NCBI GenBank assembly: GCA_963666965.1
Contig: OY762939.1
Coordinates: 1,240,001-1,304,000 of the forward strand
DNA from: Proruminimicrobium sp963666965
Lineage (GTDB): Bacteria; Elusimicrobiota; Endomicrobiia; Endomicrobiales; Endomicrobiaceae
Direction of reading: 5' to 3'
DNA length: 64,000 bases
Positions 17,375-25,781 of this stretch are shown piece after piece. Position 1 is the stretch's first letter. Each line of letters opens with the position of its first letter. The translations under genes and the position numbers were made by a program. The notes under the pieces were generated by a model. The model searched no databases. It worked only from the letters and a program-made list of their open reading frames with translations, and had not been told where the DNA came from.

Positions 17375-19195
17375 TTAAAACTTTATGTCTATTCCGCTGT
17401 ATCCCGTTATTCCTGGCATAGGATAATCGTAACTGAGCTGGTATTTCTCATTTGTTATATTATCGCATTTTGCCCATACTGATATGTTTTTTGTCAACTG
17501 ATAATCCACTCTTAAATTTACCGTGCAGTAATCATTCAGATAATTTCTGTATTCATCGAGAGTTGTCGCCACATACGATATATCGGCATTTACTTTTATA
17601 TGCTTTAACGGAAGCGCAGTAACTGTGTAATTAATTTTATGCATAGGTTTATATGTTAAATCTTTATTGGTTTTTTTATCTTCCGCTCTTAAGTATGTAT
17701 AATTCAATTTATGTTTTAAAAATTTATACATATTGTATCCTATTTCAACTTCGTATCCGTATTGTTTTGTTTCTCCGATATTTTGAGCCTGATACTGATA
17801 ATATACAGGATCAACAAGAATATTTTGTATCAAATTATTGGTATCGATATAAAAACCGGTGACTGCTGCCGTAAAATCTTTTATAGAGTATTCAATACCG
17901 ATATCGCTAGATGTTCCCTTTTCGGGTTTTAAATCATTGTTCGGTATATACCATGTTCCGTCTCCGTATATCTGTCCGAAGGTGGGGGCATTCCAGACTT
18001 TGCTTATGTTGCCTGAAATTTTTATACATTCGCTTGCTTTAAATATAATAGACAAAGCAGGAGTTGCAACGTCAGAGTAATCGGTATTCATGTCTGCTCT
18101 GATGACAGGTATTAAAGTGAGTTTATCAATGTTTAATACAGACTGCATATAAAAAGCGGCATTTTCTCTGTTGCGGTTTATTTGTTCGGCGCCGAACATG
18201 TTGTCTAACTGTTTGTAAGTTGTTTTTTCCCATTCAACACCGGTAAAAATAAAGCCCTTATAGCTAAAAAGAGATTTGAGTCCGACTGTATCGGTATAAT
18301 ATGTGTTATCGTAATAATTCGGAATATCATAGGCGTTTCTTTTATTCTGAGAATTGTATGCCGACATTTGCATCTCAAAATTTTCATATTGTGTCATGTA
18401 ATCAAGTTTTGAGTAGTTATTATTCTCGAATTGTTTTGCAGTTTCCGACGCATATTGTAAAGAACCCGGATTTCCAAGATCGGCGTCATAAACCTGTCCT
18501 GAAAAAGCTATTTCTGAATTGTCAGTCGGTTTTACGGCAAAGTTGCCGAATATGTTTTTTGAATTATAGAAAGAATTTTTTCTGTATCCGTCGCTTGATA
18601 ATACTGACGGAGTTACAAGCAAAGAAATATTTTCATCGGCATAAGCTCCGGTAATTGCGGCATTGATTGTATTAAACGTTCCGTACGAAAAATATGGATT
18701 TATCTTTGGAGTGAAAATATCGGCTTTTTTTGTTATTACGTTAATTACTCCTCCAAAAGCTCCTGTGCCGTACATTGCGCTTCCGGATCCGCGTATTATT
18801 TCTATTTTTTCTATCATAGTTGCCGGTATTGAAGTAAAATCGGCGGCTCCGCCTGTTCCTATTTCATTTACTCTTCTGCCGTCAACTAAAACGAGTGTCT
18901 GGCCGGCAGAGGCTCCTCTTATTGAAATTGAGACAGCCTGTCCCAAAGGGCCGAAACTTTTAAAAGATATTCCCGGTTCATCTTCTAGAATGTCTCCCAA
19001 AGTCTTTGCATTTTTTTCTTCGATATTTTTACGAGTTATTACCGTTAAATTTGTTCCCAGATCTTTTAACGGTTCGGCATATTTTGTAATTGAAAGGAAT
19101 ATTTCTTCATTGTCTTTTTCAGTCATATTTTTCTGAGATGCGAAAACTTGCGAGCATAAAACCATAGCAACGGCAAAAAAAATAATTTTTTTCAT
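17375..19195 (-). CDS. btuB: TonB-dependent outer-membrane receptor, BtuB-like
   Basis: 606 aa with a signal peptide (about 1-19, ending VFAS). The plug domain (about 35-160) has LGDILEDEPGISF, SIRGASAGQTLVLVDGRRVNE and GAFGGVINVITKK. The beta barrel fills the rest and ends in aromatic IDIKF, as outer-membrane barrels do. A cobalamin riboswitch lies in its leader and the BtuD/C/F genes lie directly upstream, so corrinoid uptake is the best prediction; family sequence alone would not separate B12 from siderophore receptors. The AAAGGAT box is 10 bases before the ATG at 19195. No TonB/ExbB/ExbD genes are in the window. Confidence 0.88.
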   Translation of the reverse strand: MKKIIFFAVAMVLCSQVFASQKNMTEKDNEEIFLSITKYAEPLKDLGTNLTVITRKNIEEKNAKTLGDILEDEPGISFKSFGPLGQAVSISIRGASAGQTLVLVDGRRVNEIGTGGAADFTSIPATMIEKIEIIRGSGSAMYGTGAFGGVINVITKKADIFTPKINPYFSYGTFNTINAAITGAYADENISLLVTPSVLSSDGYRKNSFYNSKNIFGNFAVKPTDNSEIAFSGQVYDADLGNPGSLQYASETAKQFENNNYSKLDYMTQYENFEMQMSAYNSQNKRNAYDIPNYYDNTYYTDTVGLKSLFSYKGFIFTGVEWEKTTYKQLDNMFGAEQINRNRENAAFYMQSVLNIDKLTLIPVIRADMNTDYSDVATPALSIIFKASECIKISGNISKVWNAPTFGQIYGDGTWYIPNNDLKPEKGTSSDIGIEYSIKDFTAAVTGFYIDTNNLIQNILVDPVYYQYQAQNIGETKQYGYEVEIGYNMYKFLKHKLNYTYLRAEDKKTNKDLTYKPMHKINYTVTALPLKHIKVNADISYVATTLDEYRNYLNDYCTVNLRVDYQLTKNISVWAKCDNITNEKYQLSYDYPMPGITGYSGIDIKF

Positions 19196-19257
19196 AATTT
19201 AACTTAATCCTTTTTAATAATTTTTCACTGCGGTAAATTCTGTATTTGAGAAGTGTA

Positions 19258-19275
19258 TTAAGTGTTAAAAGTCAT
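19258..19275 (-). other. possible five-codon leader ORF after the riboswitch
   Basis: ATG at 19275 reads M-T-F-N-T-stop and has an ideal GGAGGT box (19283-19288) seven bases upstream, stronger than the box of btuB itself. It lies between the riboswitch and the btuB start. It may be a translated leader, or the GGAGGT may serve another purpose. Confidence 0.35.
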
Positions 19276-19303
19276 AATGCGTACCTCCGAGGGTTTTTAA
19301 ATT

Positions 19304-19442
19304 TAACGATCGGTCTCCTGACTCAGAGCTTTGAATTTCAGATAAACCCTTCCCGCTTTGGCAGTGGGAGTATCTTCCTTGCATACGCTCATTACAGTAG
19401 CTGGACTGTATCCGGTTTTCACGGATTTCCCGTTCATCGTTA
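19304..19442 (-). promoter_or_regulatory. cobalamin riboswitch upstream of btuB
   Basis: On the minus strand: closing stem TAACGAT/ATCGTTA (19436-19442 and 19304-19310), GGGAAATCCGTGAAAACCGG, CCACTG, GCGGGAAGGG, and the B12 box GAGTCAGGAGACCGATCG (19307-19324). These are the conserved blocks of the classical cobalamin riboswitch. The aptamer begins one base after the btuD stop codon, so it sits inside the operon. A downstream AAACCCT (near 19293-19299) can pair with AGGGTTT inside the aptamer region and may form the expression platform. Confidence 0.93.
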
Positions 19443-19443
19443 T

Positions 19444-20223
19444 TTATTTTTCACTGAAAACAGGTATCACGACCGGCTTGTTGGAGACAGGGTTTGTCTT
19501 TACAACAACAGTCGTATTATATACCGTTTCAATATCTTTGTAATTTAGCACTTCAGTTGCGGTGCCGCTGCTGAAAATAATTCCATTGTTCATCAGAATC
19601 AAATCCGAACAAAATTCTCCGGCTGCATTCAAATCATGAATAGTCGTAATTATAGTTTTGCCGTGTTTTAAATTTAAAGTTCGTAAAAGCCTGAAAATTG
19701 CCGACTGGCTTCCTATATCAAGATGAGATGTAGGTTCGTCAAAAGCGATGATATCGGTTTCCTGGGCAAGAGTCTGCGCGATTAAAACTTTCTGTCTTTC
19801 GCCGCCCGACAATTCAAGTATATTTCTTTCGGCAAAGTTTTTTGTTTCCGTAAAATCCATGATTTCTTCAACTTTCTCATAATCGCGTTTTGTGGCATAT
19901 TTAAAAAGATTCATACGGGGGAACCTGCCGAACATTATGAAATCTTTTACGGAAAAAGGAAAATCAATCGGCATATTTTGAGGCATGAAAGACAGTTTTT
20001 CGGCTAAAATATTTTTTTTCATTTTATAAATATCTGTTTCATGTAACAGTATATTTCCGGCATACGGTTTTAAAAGGCCCGACAGAGATTTTAGAAGAGT
20101 TGTTTTTCCGGCTCCGTTTTTGCCTATGATGCCCGTAAAAGAGCCTTTTTTGATATCAATTGATATGTTTTTTACGACGGATATTTTATTGTAACCGCAT
20201 GATAAATTCTTAATTTGTATCAT
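19444..20223 (-). CDS. btuD: cobalamin-type ABC transporter ATP-binding protein
   Basis: 259 aa with Walker A GKNGAGKTT, signature LSGGERQ and Walker B IIAFDEP, plus the H-loop TIHDLN. It closely follows the FepC/BtuD family that powers B12 and siderophore importers. It starts within the stop of the permease gene (ATGA). Substrate assignment to corrinoids rests on the operon (adenosyltransferase, riboswitches). Confidence 0.9.
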   Translation of the reverse strand: MIQIKNLSCGYNKISVVKNISIDIKKGSFTGIIGKNGAGKTTLLKSLSGLLKPYAGNILLHETDIYKMKKNILAEKLSFMPQNMPIDFPFSVKDFIMFGRFPRMNLFKYATKRDYEKVEEIMDFTETKNFAERNILELSGGERQKVLIAQTLAQETDIIAFDEPTSHLDIGSQSAIFRLLRTLNLKHGKTIITTIHDLNAAGEFCSDLILMNNGIIFSSGTATEVLNYKDIETVYNTTVVVKTNPVSNKPVVIPVFSEK

Positions 20224-21218
20224 AATGAAAATTTTCTTCCCGGCTTTAATAAAAGTATTATAAAGAAAAGCCCTCCGACTATGCTTGTTATTACGCCTAC
20301 AGGTATTTCAACCGGCGCAAGCAGTGTTCTGCTTAAAGTGTCGCATACCGGCAGAAAAACTGCGCCTGCAAAAGCCGAAGCCGGTATTAATATTCTATGA
20401 TCGTTTCCAACAAATTTTCTTGTAATATGCGGCATCATAAGCCCTACAAATCCGATTACTCCGCAGCAGCTTACTGCTGAAGCCGTTATTAAAGAACTTA
20501 AAAGGAAAATATATTTGACCGTTCTTGCCGTATTTATGCCCAGAGAAGAAGATTTTTGTTCTCCGAGAGTTATAACATTTATCAAGTTCCCGAATAAACA
20601 AAGAACGGCAATTCCTGCTGTGATTATTATTGTCACAGGCATTAAAAGCCTTTCGTCAAATGATGAAAGATTGCCCATAAGCCACATAAAAGCCGAAAAC
20701 AGCTTATCCGATGAAAGTATCGCAAAAATAAGCATTACGGCAGCCGAAAATATGTAACTTGCAACTACTCCGGAAAGAATCATGCTGTTTGAATCAAATC
20801 CTTTTTTTATGTTTAAGGCATAGACTAAAAATATTGCAAGCATTGCCCCGATAAAAGCAGACAGAGGTATATATATCCAGCATACTGAGGCAAGGCCGAA
20901 AGCAAAAGCAAGCGACGCTCCGAAAGCGCTGCCTCCGGAAATTCCGAGCGTAAAAGGATCCGCAAGCGGGTTTCTCAGTATCCCCTGAAATATGCAGCCG
21001 CTGGCTGCAAGACCTGCTCCTGATACTACCGCAAGAATAAATCTTGGAAGTCTTATATGATTTATTATTATAAAAGTGTTATCGTCTGTTTTTGAAAAAA
21101 GGGCTTTAAAAAGTTCAATTAAAGAAATATCGCCTGCTCCGGACATCATTGAAAATACAAAAGCCGCAACAAAAAGAGCTGCCAATACTGAAAATTTTAA
21201 AATAAGATTATTTTTCAT
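20220..21218 (-). CDS. btuC: FecCD-family permease for cobalamin
   Basis: 332 aa with about ten membrane segments, full length for the family. Typical FecCD blocks are RLPRFILAVVSGAGLAASG, RNPLADPFTLGISGGSAFGA and GFVGLMMPHITRKFVG. It forms the inner-membrane channel with BtuD. The start overlaps the end of btuF by 11 bases. Confidence 0.9.
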   Translation of the reverse strand: MKNNLILKFSVLAALFVAAFVFSMMSGAGDISLIELFKALFSKTDDNTFIIINHIRLPRFILAVVSGAGLAASGCIFQGILRNPLADPFTLGISGGSAFGASLAFAFGLASVCWIYIPLSAFIGAMLAIFLVYALNIKKGFDSNSMILSGVVASYIFSAAVMLIFAILSSDKLFSAFMWLMGNLSSFDERLLMPVTIIITAGIAVLCLFGNLINVITLGEQKSSSLGINTARTVKYIFLLSSLITASAVSCCGVIGFVGLMMPHITRKFVGNDHRILIPASAFAGAVFLPVCDTLSRTLLAPVEIPVGVITSIVGGLFFIILLLKPGRKFSL

Positions 21219-22041
21219 TTACGGGATCCTGAGAAACGGTTTTTAAAATTATTTTAATCCCTTTTAAAAAAGTCAAAGGGGTGGGGGTAAAAATATCATT
21301 TACATCAAGCATATAAATTTTGTTGTTTTTTACGGCATTTATTGTTTTAATTTTTTTCCATCTCTGCATTTCTTCAAAGGTTATGTCGCCCATGTTTACA
21401 AGAAGTATTATGTCAGGATTTTTTATTATTACGGATTCCATAGTTATGTTTGGGTATCTCATATCAATATCGTCAAAAATATTGGTTGTCCCCAAAAAAT
21501 TGTTATAGTTGTTTACAAAACTTTTTTTACCTGCCGTAAACAGCGGTTTTGCTCCTACTTCCCAAAATATTTTTTCCGTTTTTTTATCTTTTGTTTTTGC
21601 GGTGATTTCATTTATCTCTTTCATTACGTTTGATATTATAGTTTCAGCCGTTTCTTTTTTACCTACATAATTTGCGAGATTCTGAAAGTTTTTACATATC
21701 TCGTCGAAACTGCTGACCGTATCCATAACATAAATTTTACATCCGAGCCTTTGCATTTTTTCTATCGCCGATTTATTGTTGCCTTCTTTTGTAGATATTA
21801 TAAGGTCTGGGTTTAAAGAAATTATTTTTTCAATATTAGGTTCAAGAAGAGTGCCTATATTTTCTTTTTTTACGGTCCCTTCAGGGCAGTAAATCGTCAC
21901 GGCTTTTATGTTTTCCTCAAGTCCGAGCTCATATAAACTTCTTGTTACTGACGGAGCAAGAGATATGATTCTTTTATATTCTCCGTAGCTGCCTGCGGTA
22001 ATAAATAAAAAAATAAAAATCAGCAGTAATTTTTTTATCAA
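21208..22041 (-). CDS. btuF: periplasmic cobalamin-binding protein
   Basis: 277 aa with a signal peptide (about 1-20). It carries the type III binding-protein fold: RIISLAPSVTRSLYELG at the start, then NPDLIISTKEGN, and the long backbone helix region near residue 110. It starts at TTG overlapping the adenosyltransferase stop (TTGA), with AAGGAG upstream. It delivers corrinoids to BtuCD. A haem or siderophore ligand cannot be excluded from sequence alone. Confidence 0.88.
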   Translation of the reverse strand: MIKKLLLIFIFLFITAGSYGEYKRIISLAPSVTRSLYELGLEENIKAVTIYCPEGTVKKENIGTLLEPNIEKIISLNPDLIISTKEGNNKSAIEKMQRLGCKIYVMDTVSSFDEICKNFQNLANYVGKKETAETIISNVMKEINEITAKTKDKKTEKIFWEVGAKPLFTAGKKSFVNNYNNFLGTTNIFDDIDMRYPNITMESVIIKNPDIILLVNMGDITFEEMQRWKKIKTINAVKNNKIYMLDVNDIFTPTPLTFLKGIKIILKTVSQDPVNEK

Positions 22042-22550
22042 AATTCAACTCCTTCTTTTGCCGGTATCCCTTTAGAGTATGGATGTTTTATTTCTAGAAC
22101 TTCACTTACTAGATCTGCCGTTTCTATAAGTTTTTGAGACGCTCCTCTTCCTGTTATGATTACGGTTGATTTTTCAGCCAGCCGCTTTGCGGCTTCGATA
22201 AGAGATTCTTCGTCTATAAAGCCGTCTCTGAAGGCTATGTTGAATTCTTCAAGCACTATCAAATCATAACGGTTATCTTTGATTATCTCTTCAATTTTAC
22301 TTAATGCCGTAAAACATTCCTGTCTGACCTGCTGCTTTGAAATGTCTTTGAAACAAAAAGGATGTTTTTTTGCGTATGAATAAAAATCGAGGCCTTCAAG
22401 TTTCGCAAGTATTTTTTGTTCGCCGTAAAAATTTTCGCCCTTAAAAAGCTGGATAAGACATACTTTTTGGTTATGACCGAGCGCCCGGATGATTTGTCCT
22501 ATGGATGAAGTTGTTTTGCCTTTGCCATTGCCTGTTATTACTATGATCAT
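22038..22550 (-). CDS. cobO: cob(I)yrinic acid a,c-diamide adenosyltransferase
   Basis: 170 aa from the ATG at 22550 (an upstream TTG at 22553 is also in frame). The P-loop GNGKGKTTSS at the N-terminus and GRGASQKLIETAD near the C-terminus identify the CobA/CobO/BtuR type. It transfers the 5'-deoxyadenosyl group from ATP to the cobalt of corrinoids. First gene of the B12 uptake operon, behind a riboswitch-like leader with a terminator. Its presence implies use of adenosylcobalamin. Confidence 0.92.
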   Translation of the reverse strand: MIIVITGNGKGKTTSSIGQIIRALGHNQKVCLIQLFKGENFYGEQKILAKLEGLDFYSYAKKHPFCFKDISKQQVRQECFTALSKIEEIIKDNRYDLIVLEEFNIAFRDGFIDEESLIEAAKRLAEKSTVIITGRGASQKLIETADLVSEVLEIKHPYSKGIPAKEGVEF

Positions 22551-22603
22551 CAATTTGGCCTGCCTGAATAAATTTCGCAGATAAAAGAATGTTAAAAATA
22601 AAA

Positions 22604-22631
22604 AAACCGTCTTTCAATTGAAAGACGGTTT
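22604..22631 (-). terminator. terminator in the leader of the B12 operon
   Basis: Perfect 28-base palindrome (arm AAACCGTCTTTCAA) followed on the minus strand by a T-rich tract, TTTTTTATTTTT. It lies about 54 bases before cobO and just after the cobalamin-like aptamer. This is the layout of a transcription-attenuating riboswitch rather than an ordinary gene end. Confidence 0.85.
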
Positions 22632-22659
22632 ATAAAAAATAGAAATATAAAAGTCTTCC

Positions 22660-22785
22660 CCTAGAAAGAAACTGCTTAAAAGATAAATAAATAGACCGGG
22701 CTCACAAAAAATGTTTACCGTTGCTGGGCAGCGTCCGAATTAAAAAAAACTTACGGAACTTCCTTTTATTTACCGCTGTTATAAA
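22660..22785 (-). promoter_or_regulatory. cobalamin-like riboswitch upstream of cobO
   Basis: On the minus strand, in order: GGAA, a TCCG...CGGA stem (about 22735-22758), GCTGCCCAGCAACGGTAA (22715-22732), and GAGCCCGGTCT (22693-22703). These correspond to the CCGGTG-CCGG, GCTGCCCCCGCAACTGTAA and GAGCCAGGAGACC blocks of the cobalamin family. The usual P6 arm with CCACTG is missing, so this is a short or variant form. The downstream terminator and the B12 genes it precedes support the call. Confidence 0.6.
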
Positions 22786-22792
22786 GAACTAT

Positions 22793-22866
22793 TGGGCCTG
22801 GTAGGACTTGAACCTACGACCATTCGATTATGAGTCGAGTGCTCTAACCAACTGAGCTACAGGCCC
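22793..22866 (-). tRNA. tRNA-Met (CAT)
   Basis: Acceptor GGGCCTG pairs with CAGGCCC; D-arm GCTC...GAGC; anticodon loop CTCATAA, anticodon CAT; T-arm GTAGGTTCAAGTCCTAC. It lacks initiator features (three G-C pairs in the anticodon stem), so it is an elongator Met. A tRNA-Ile whose C34 is modified to lysidine is possible and cannot be excluded. No encoded CCA. Confidence 0.92.
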
Positions 22867-22884
22867 TTTAAAAACAGTGGAAAG

Positions 22885-22913
22885 ATTATACTTAAAACTT
22901 TGTTTTAAGTCAA
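22885..22913 (-). promoter_or_regulatory. promoter of tRNA-Met, possibly also of the B12 operon
   Basis: On the minus strand TTGACT (22908-22913) and TATAAT (22885-22890), spacer 17. It is the only strong promoter seen upstream of tRNA-Met and the riboswitch, which follows the tRNA after about ten bases. Confidence 0.7.
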
Positions 22914-22936
22914 ATTTTTGATTATAAAAAGATAAA

Positions 22937-24661
22937 TCAGAAACTTCTTTTCCGACGGAAAAATCGTTTTGCATTTCCGGATTTTGCAAAACTGCGTTTG
23001 TCAAAATGCTGAGTCAGCGTCAATTTTTGCTTCATTCTGGCATTTCTGTCTTTTTCAACAAATAACGGATTCCCGTTTAAATCTTGTTCGCAATAATACA
23101 TAAGAGTTGAGTATGTTGAAGGAGCTGGGGTAAAAACCTGAACCTGTTCCGGCGTAAATTTTAAGTGTTTTTTTACAAATTCAAGCAGATTTTTTATTTC
23201 TTTAATTGAACATCCCGGATGATCGGCCATAAAATAACAGGTCATATATTGGTCAAGCCCCTCATTGGCCGCGTTAAACATTTTTATAAATTCAATAAAA
23301 GTGTCCTGTTTCGGTTTATTCATGTGAGCAAGCACGATATCTTCAGTATGTTCCGGAGCAATTTTTAACTGTCCTGAAATATTGTTTTCGGATATGTGTT
23401 TAAGATATCTTTCTCCGTTAGTTTTGTCTTTTACAATCATGTCGTGTCTTATGCCGGATGAAACAAAAACTTTTTTTATTTTTTCGTTTTCTTTTATTTT
23501 GTTTAAAAGATTTATCTGTATATCGTGTGAAAAAATAAGATTTTCGCATATTTCAGGGTGCAGACATTTTTTGTTTTTGCATACTCCTGCCGTTTTGTGC
23601 AGTTTGCATGACAATCCGTACATGTTTCCGGTAGGTCCGCCAACATCTGATATATAGCCCTTAAAATCCGGCATTTGAGCAAGCTTTTCTATTTCTTTGA
23701 CTATAGATTTTTCACTTCTTGAAATTACGGTTTTTCCCTGATGAACGGCGATTGCGCAAAAATTACATTCTCCGCAGCATCCTCTGTGCGAAATTACGGA
23801 AAATTTGATAGTTTCCTGTGATTTTACGGCGCCGGATTTAAGACAGTAAGGGTGAACCTGTCTTGTAAATTCCATATCCGATATTTCATCCAGTTCTTGC
23901 TGAGTCAGAACATCTTGGATTTGATTATGGATCAAGTATCGTGTATCATGCTGCTGAAACATATTTTTGTCCTGATTTTCATAAAATAGTTTGAACATTT
24001 TTGCAAAAGAATCTTTTGACAATACACATTCTTCATAGGACGGCAGTTCAAGATAATTTTCAGGTTTATCTTTTGAAACATAACAAATACCTTTTATATT
24101 TTTATAATCAAGATTATTTTTTAATCTGCCGGCAAGTTCCAAAGTTGTTTTCTCGCCCATTCCGTAAACAATAATATCGGCTTTCGAATCAAATAAAAGA
24201 GATCTTCTGAGTTTATTGTCTTTTAGATCAAAATGGGTTATCCTTCTCAGGCTTGCTTCGATGCCGCCCAACACGACAGGTTTTGTGTTTTTAAAATATC
24301 TTCTTATCAAATTTGTATAAACCATACATGCCCTGTCGGGGCGTCTGTTATTTATTCCGCCCGGAGTTAAATCATCGTCGTTTCTGAATTTTCCTGTTGC
24401 CGTATAATTTGCAACTAGAGAATCCATGGCGCCTGCAGTAACCGCCCAGAAAAGTTCGGGTTCTCCGAGCCTCAATATTTCATCAGAATTTATATCGGGT
24501 TGCGCTATAATTGCGACTTTGTAACCGTATTTTGAAAGATAATTTCCTACTACGGCAGCACCGTTAAACGGCGAGTCGACATATGTGTCACCCGATATGA
24601 TTATTATGTCCGGTTTTTTCCAGTCAAGTTTAATGAGTTCTTCTTTTGTCGTAGGAAGCAT
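22937..24661 (-). CDS. ygiQ: YgiQ family radical SAM protein
   Basis: 574 aa. An N-terminal domain (DIIIISGDTYVDSPFNGAAVVG) is followed by a radical SAM core with CCGECNFC (CxxxCxxC near residue 295), then a C-terminal basic tail. This matches UPF0313/YgiQ in length and motifs. The family is widespread in anaerobes and its reaction is unassigned. It is transcribed divergently from lexA; a TAGAAT box (24671-24676, minus strand) lies nine bases from its ATG, without a good -35 element. Confidence 0.9.
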   Translation of the reverse strand: MLPTTKEELIKLDWKKPDIIIISGDTYVDSPFNGAAVVGNYLSKYGYKVAIIAQPDINSDEILRLGEPELFWAVTAGAMDSLVANYTATGKFRNDDDLTPGGINNRRPDRACMVYTNLIRRYFKNTKPVVLGGIEASLRRITHFDLKDNKLRRSLLFDSKADIIVYGMGEKTTLELAGRLKNNLDYKNIKGICYVSKDKPENYLELPSYEECVLSKDSFAKMFKLFYENQDKNMFQQHDTRYLIHNQIQDVLTQQELDEISDMEFTRQVHPYCLKSGAVKSQETIKFSVISHRGCCGECNFCAIAVHQGKTVISRSEKSIVKEIEKLAQMPDFKGYISDVGGPTGNMYGLSCKLHKTAGVCKNKKCLHPEICENLIFSHDIQINLLNKIKENEKIKKVFVSSGIRHDMIVKDKTNGERYLKHISENNISGQLKIAPEHTEDIVLAHMNKPKQDTFIEFIKMFNAANEGLDQYMTCYFMADHPGCSIKEIKNLLEFVKKHLKFTPEQVQVFTPAPSTYSTLMYYCEQDLNGNPLFVEKDRNARMKQKLTLTQHFDKRSFAKSGNAKRFFRRKRSF

Positions 24662-24707
24662 TGTAGGACTATTCTATCAAAAAAATATAATAAGAACTAA
24701 TAATTAT

Positions 24708-24736
24708 TTGACATAAATACAGATGTATGATATAAT
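24708..24736 (+). promoter_or_regulatory. lexA promoter with a candidate LexA operator
   Basis: Consensus TTGACA (24708-24713) and TATAAT (24731-24736) with a 17-base spacer. The spacer contains the dyad ATAC-N4-GTAT (24718-24729), placed where a repressor would block polymerase. That it is the LexA box is inference from autoregulation being common. Confidence 0.75.
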
Positions 24737-24772
24737 ACAAAAGAATTAGATTATAAATCTGCGGGGTTCTCT

Positions 24773-25366
24773 ATGAAAGAATTAACCGAAAAACAAAAAA
24801 AAGTACTTAATTTTATCAGTGAATTTTATGCCGAAAATGCGATGATGCCTACCGTGAGGGAAATAGCGGCTCATTTCAAATTGTCGATAGGGTCAATCCA
24901 GCAGCATTTAAGCAGTCTTCAGACTAAAGGCTTTTTGACCAAGAGAGATTCGATATCAAGGGGAATAGACTTCCCTAACAGACAGAATTTTACTCAGGTT
25001 GCTGTTTTGGGAAGCGTTCATGCAGGCACTTTTCTTGAACAGATTGAGGACGCAAACGACTATGTTTATATAAATACAAATGTCACAAGAAACAGACAAT
25101 GTTTTGCTTTAAAAGTAAAAGGGGACAGCATGGAGCCTTCCGGTATATTTGAAGGCGATACGATAGTAGTTTCAAAAGAAGATAAACCGTATAACGGAGA
25201 TGTTGTTGTAGCTCTCGTGGACGGAGAATCGGCAGTAAAATTATTTTTTAAAGAAAACGGCAGAATATTTTTAAAATCTTCAAATCCTAAATATCCGGTA
25301 ATAACTTCTGACAATATTGAAATCGTAGGCAAACTTATATATCTTGTAAGAGAATATAAAGAGTGA
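24773..25366 (+). CDS. lexA: SOS repressor LexA
   Basis: 197 aa. The N-terminal winged helix-turn-helix includes MPTVREIAAHFKLSIGSIQQHLSSLQ. The cleavage site Ala-Gly is in VHAGTF. The serine-lysine dyad is Ser in GDSMEPSG (near 119) and Lys in SAVKLFF (near 156), so self-cleavage should work. Two small membrane-protein genes follow immediately and probably share the transcript. Confidence 0.93.
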   Translation: MKELTEKQKKVLNFISEFYAENAMMPTVREIAAHFKLSIGSIQQHLSSLQTKGFLTKRDSISRGIDFPNRQNFTQVAVLGSVHAGTFLEQIEDANDYVYINTNVTRNRQCFALKVKGDSMEPSGIFEGDTIVVSKEDKPYNGDVVVALVDGESAVKLFFKENGRIFLKSSNPKYPVITSDNIEIVGKLIYLVREYKE

Positions 25367-25368
25367 AT

Positions 25369-25551
25369 ATGAATAAATTGTTTTATTTTTTATTTGTTGC
25401 CGATATTGCAGCCGGCGCGGTTGCGGGTTTTTTTACGAATTTCATATTCGGATTGATTACAGCTTTAGTTTTATTATTTATCAACGGTGTAACTTTTTAT
25501 TTTATTATTAAAATCAGAAAAAGGGCGGAATTGACAAATGAAAACAGATGA
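25369..25551 (+). CDS. small two-helix membrane protein in the lexA operon
   Basis: 60 aa from the ATG at 25369, two bases after the lexA stop. Two hydrophobic segments (about 4-25 and 28-48) are joined by a short FTN turn; the tail is basic then polar (KIRKRAE). I recognise no family. The start of the next gene overlaps its end by 14 bases, and co-transcription with lexA suggests possible induction by DNA damage. Confidence 0.6.
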   Translation: MNKLFYFLFVADIAAGAVAGFFTNFIFGLITALVLLFINGVTFYFIIKIRKRAELTNENR

Positions 25552-25747
25552 AACTAAGTATAAAAAATACAAATATATTTTTTTATTGTCCACATTTGCC
25601 GGAGTAGCAGGTCTTTATATCGCTTACAAATTTCATTCCGAAACCGCAAAATACATATCTTATGTGTTATTTGCGATATGGCTTATTCTTGCAGTCTTTG
25701 TCAGAGTATCCATTATAAAAGACAAAAAAAATCATATTACAAAATAA
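25538..25747 (+). CDS. small two-helix membrane protein, second in the lexA operon
   Basis: 69 aa. Lysine-rich N-terminus (KYKKYKY), two hydrophobic segments (about 14-28 and 37-58), then a basic tail. It overlaps the preceding small gene. No family recognised; overall shape resembles AtpI-like or DNA-damage-induced small inner-membrane proteins, which is only a shape comparison. Confidence 0.6.
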   Translation: MKTDETKYKKYKYIFLLSTFAGVAGLYIAYKFHSETAKYISYVLFAIWLILAVFVRVSIIKDKKNHITK

Positions 25748-25781
25748 ATTCTTTACAGATTTGCCTCAATATAATAAAATT

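Noticed and set aside
18663..19136. Long open frame (157 aa) on the strand opposite the TonB receptor
   Set aside because: Its protein is the mirror of the plug domain, has no family features, and the receptor frame is clearly coding.
19246..19548. Open frame of 100 aa
   Set aside because: It runs antisense through the cobalamin riboswitch and the btuD end.
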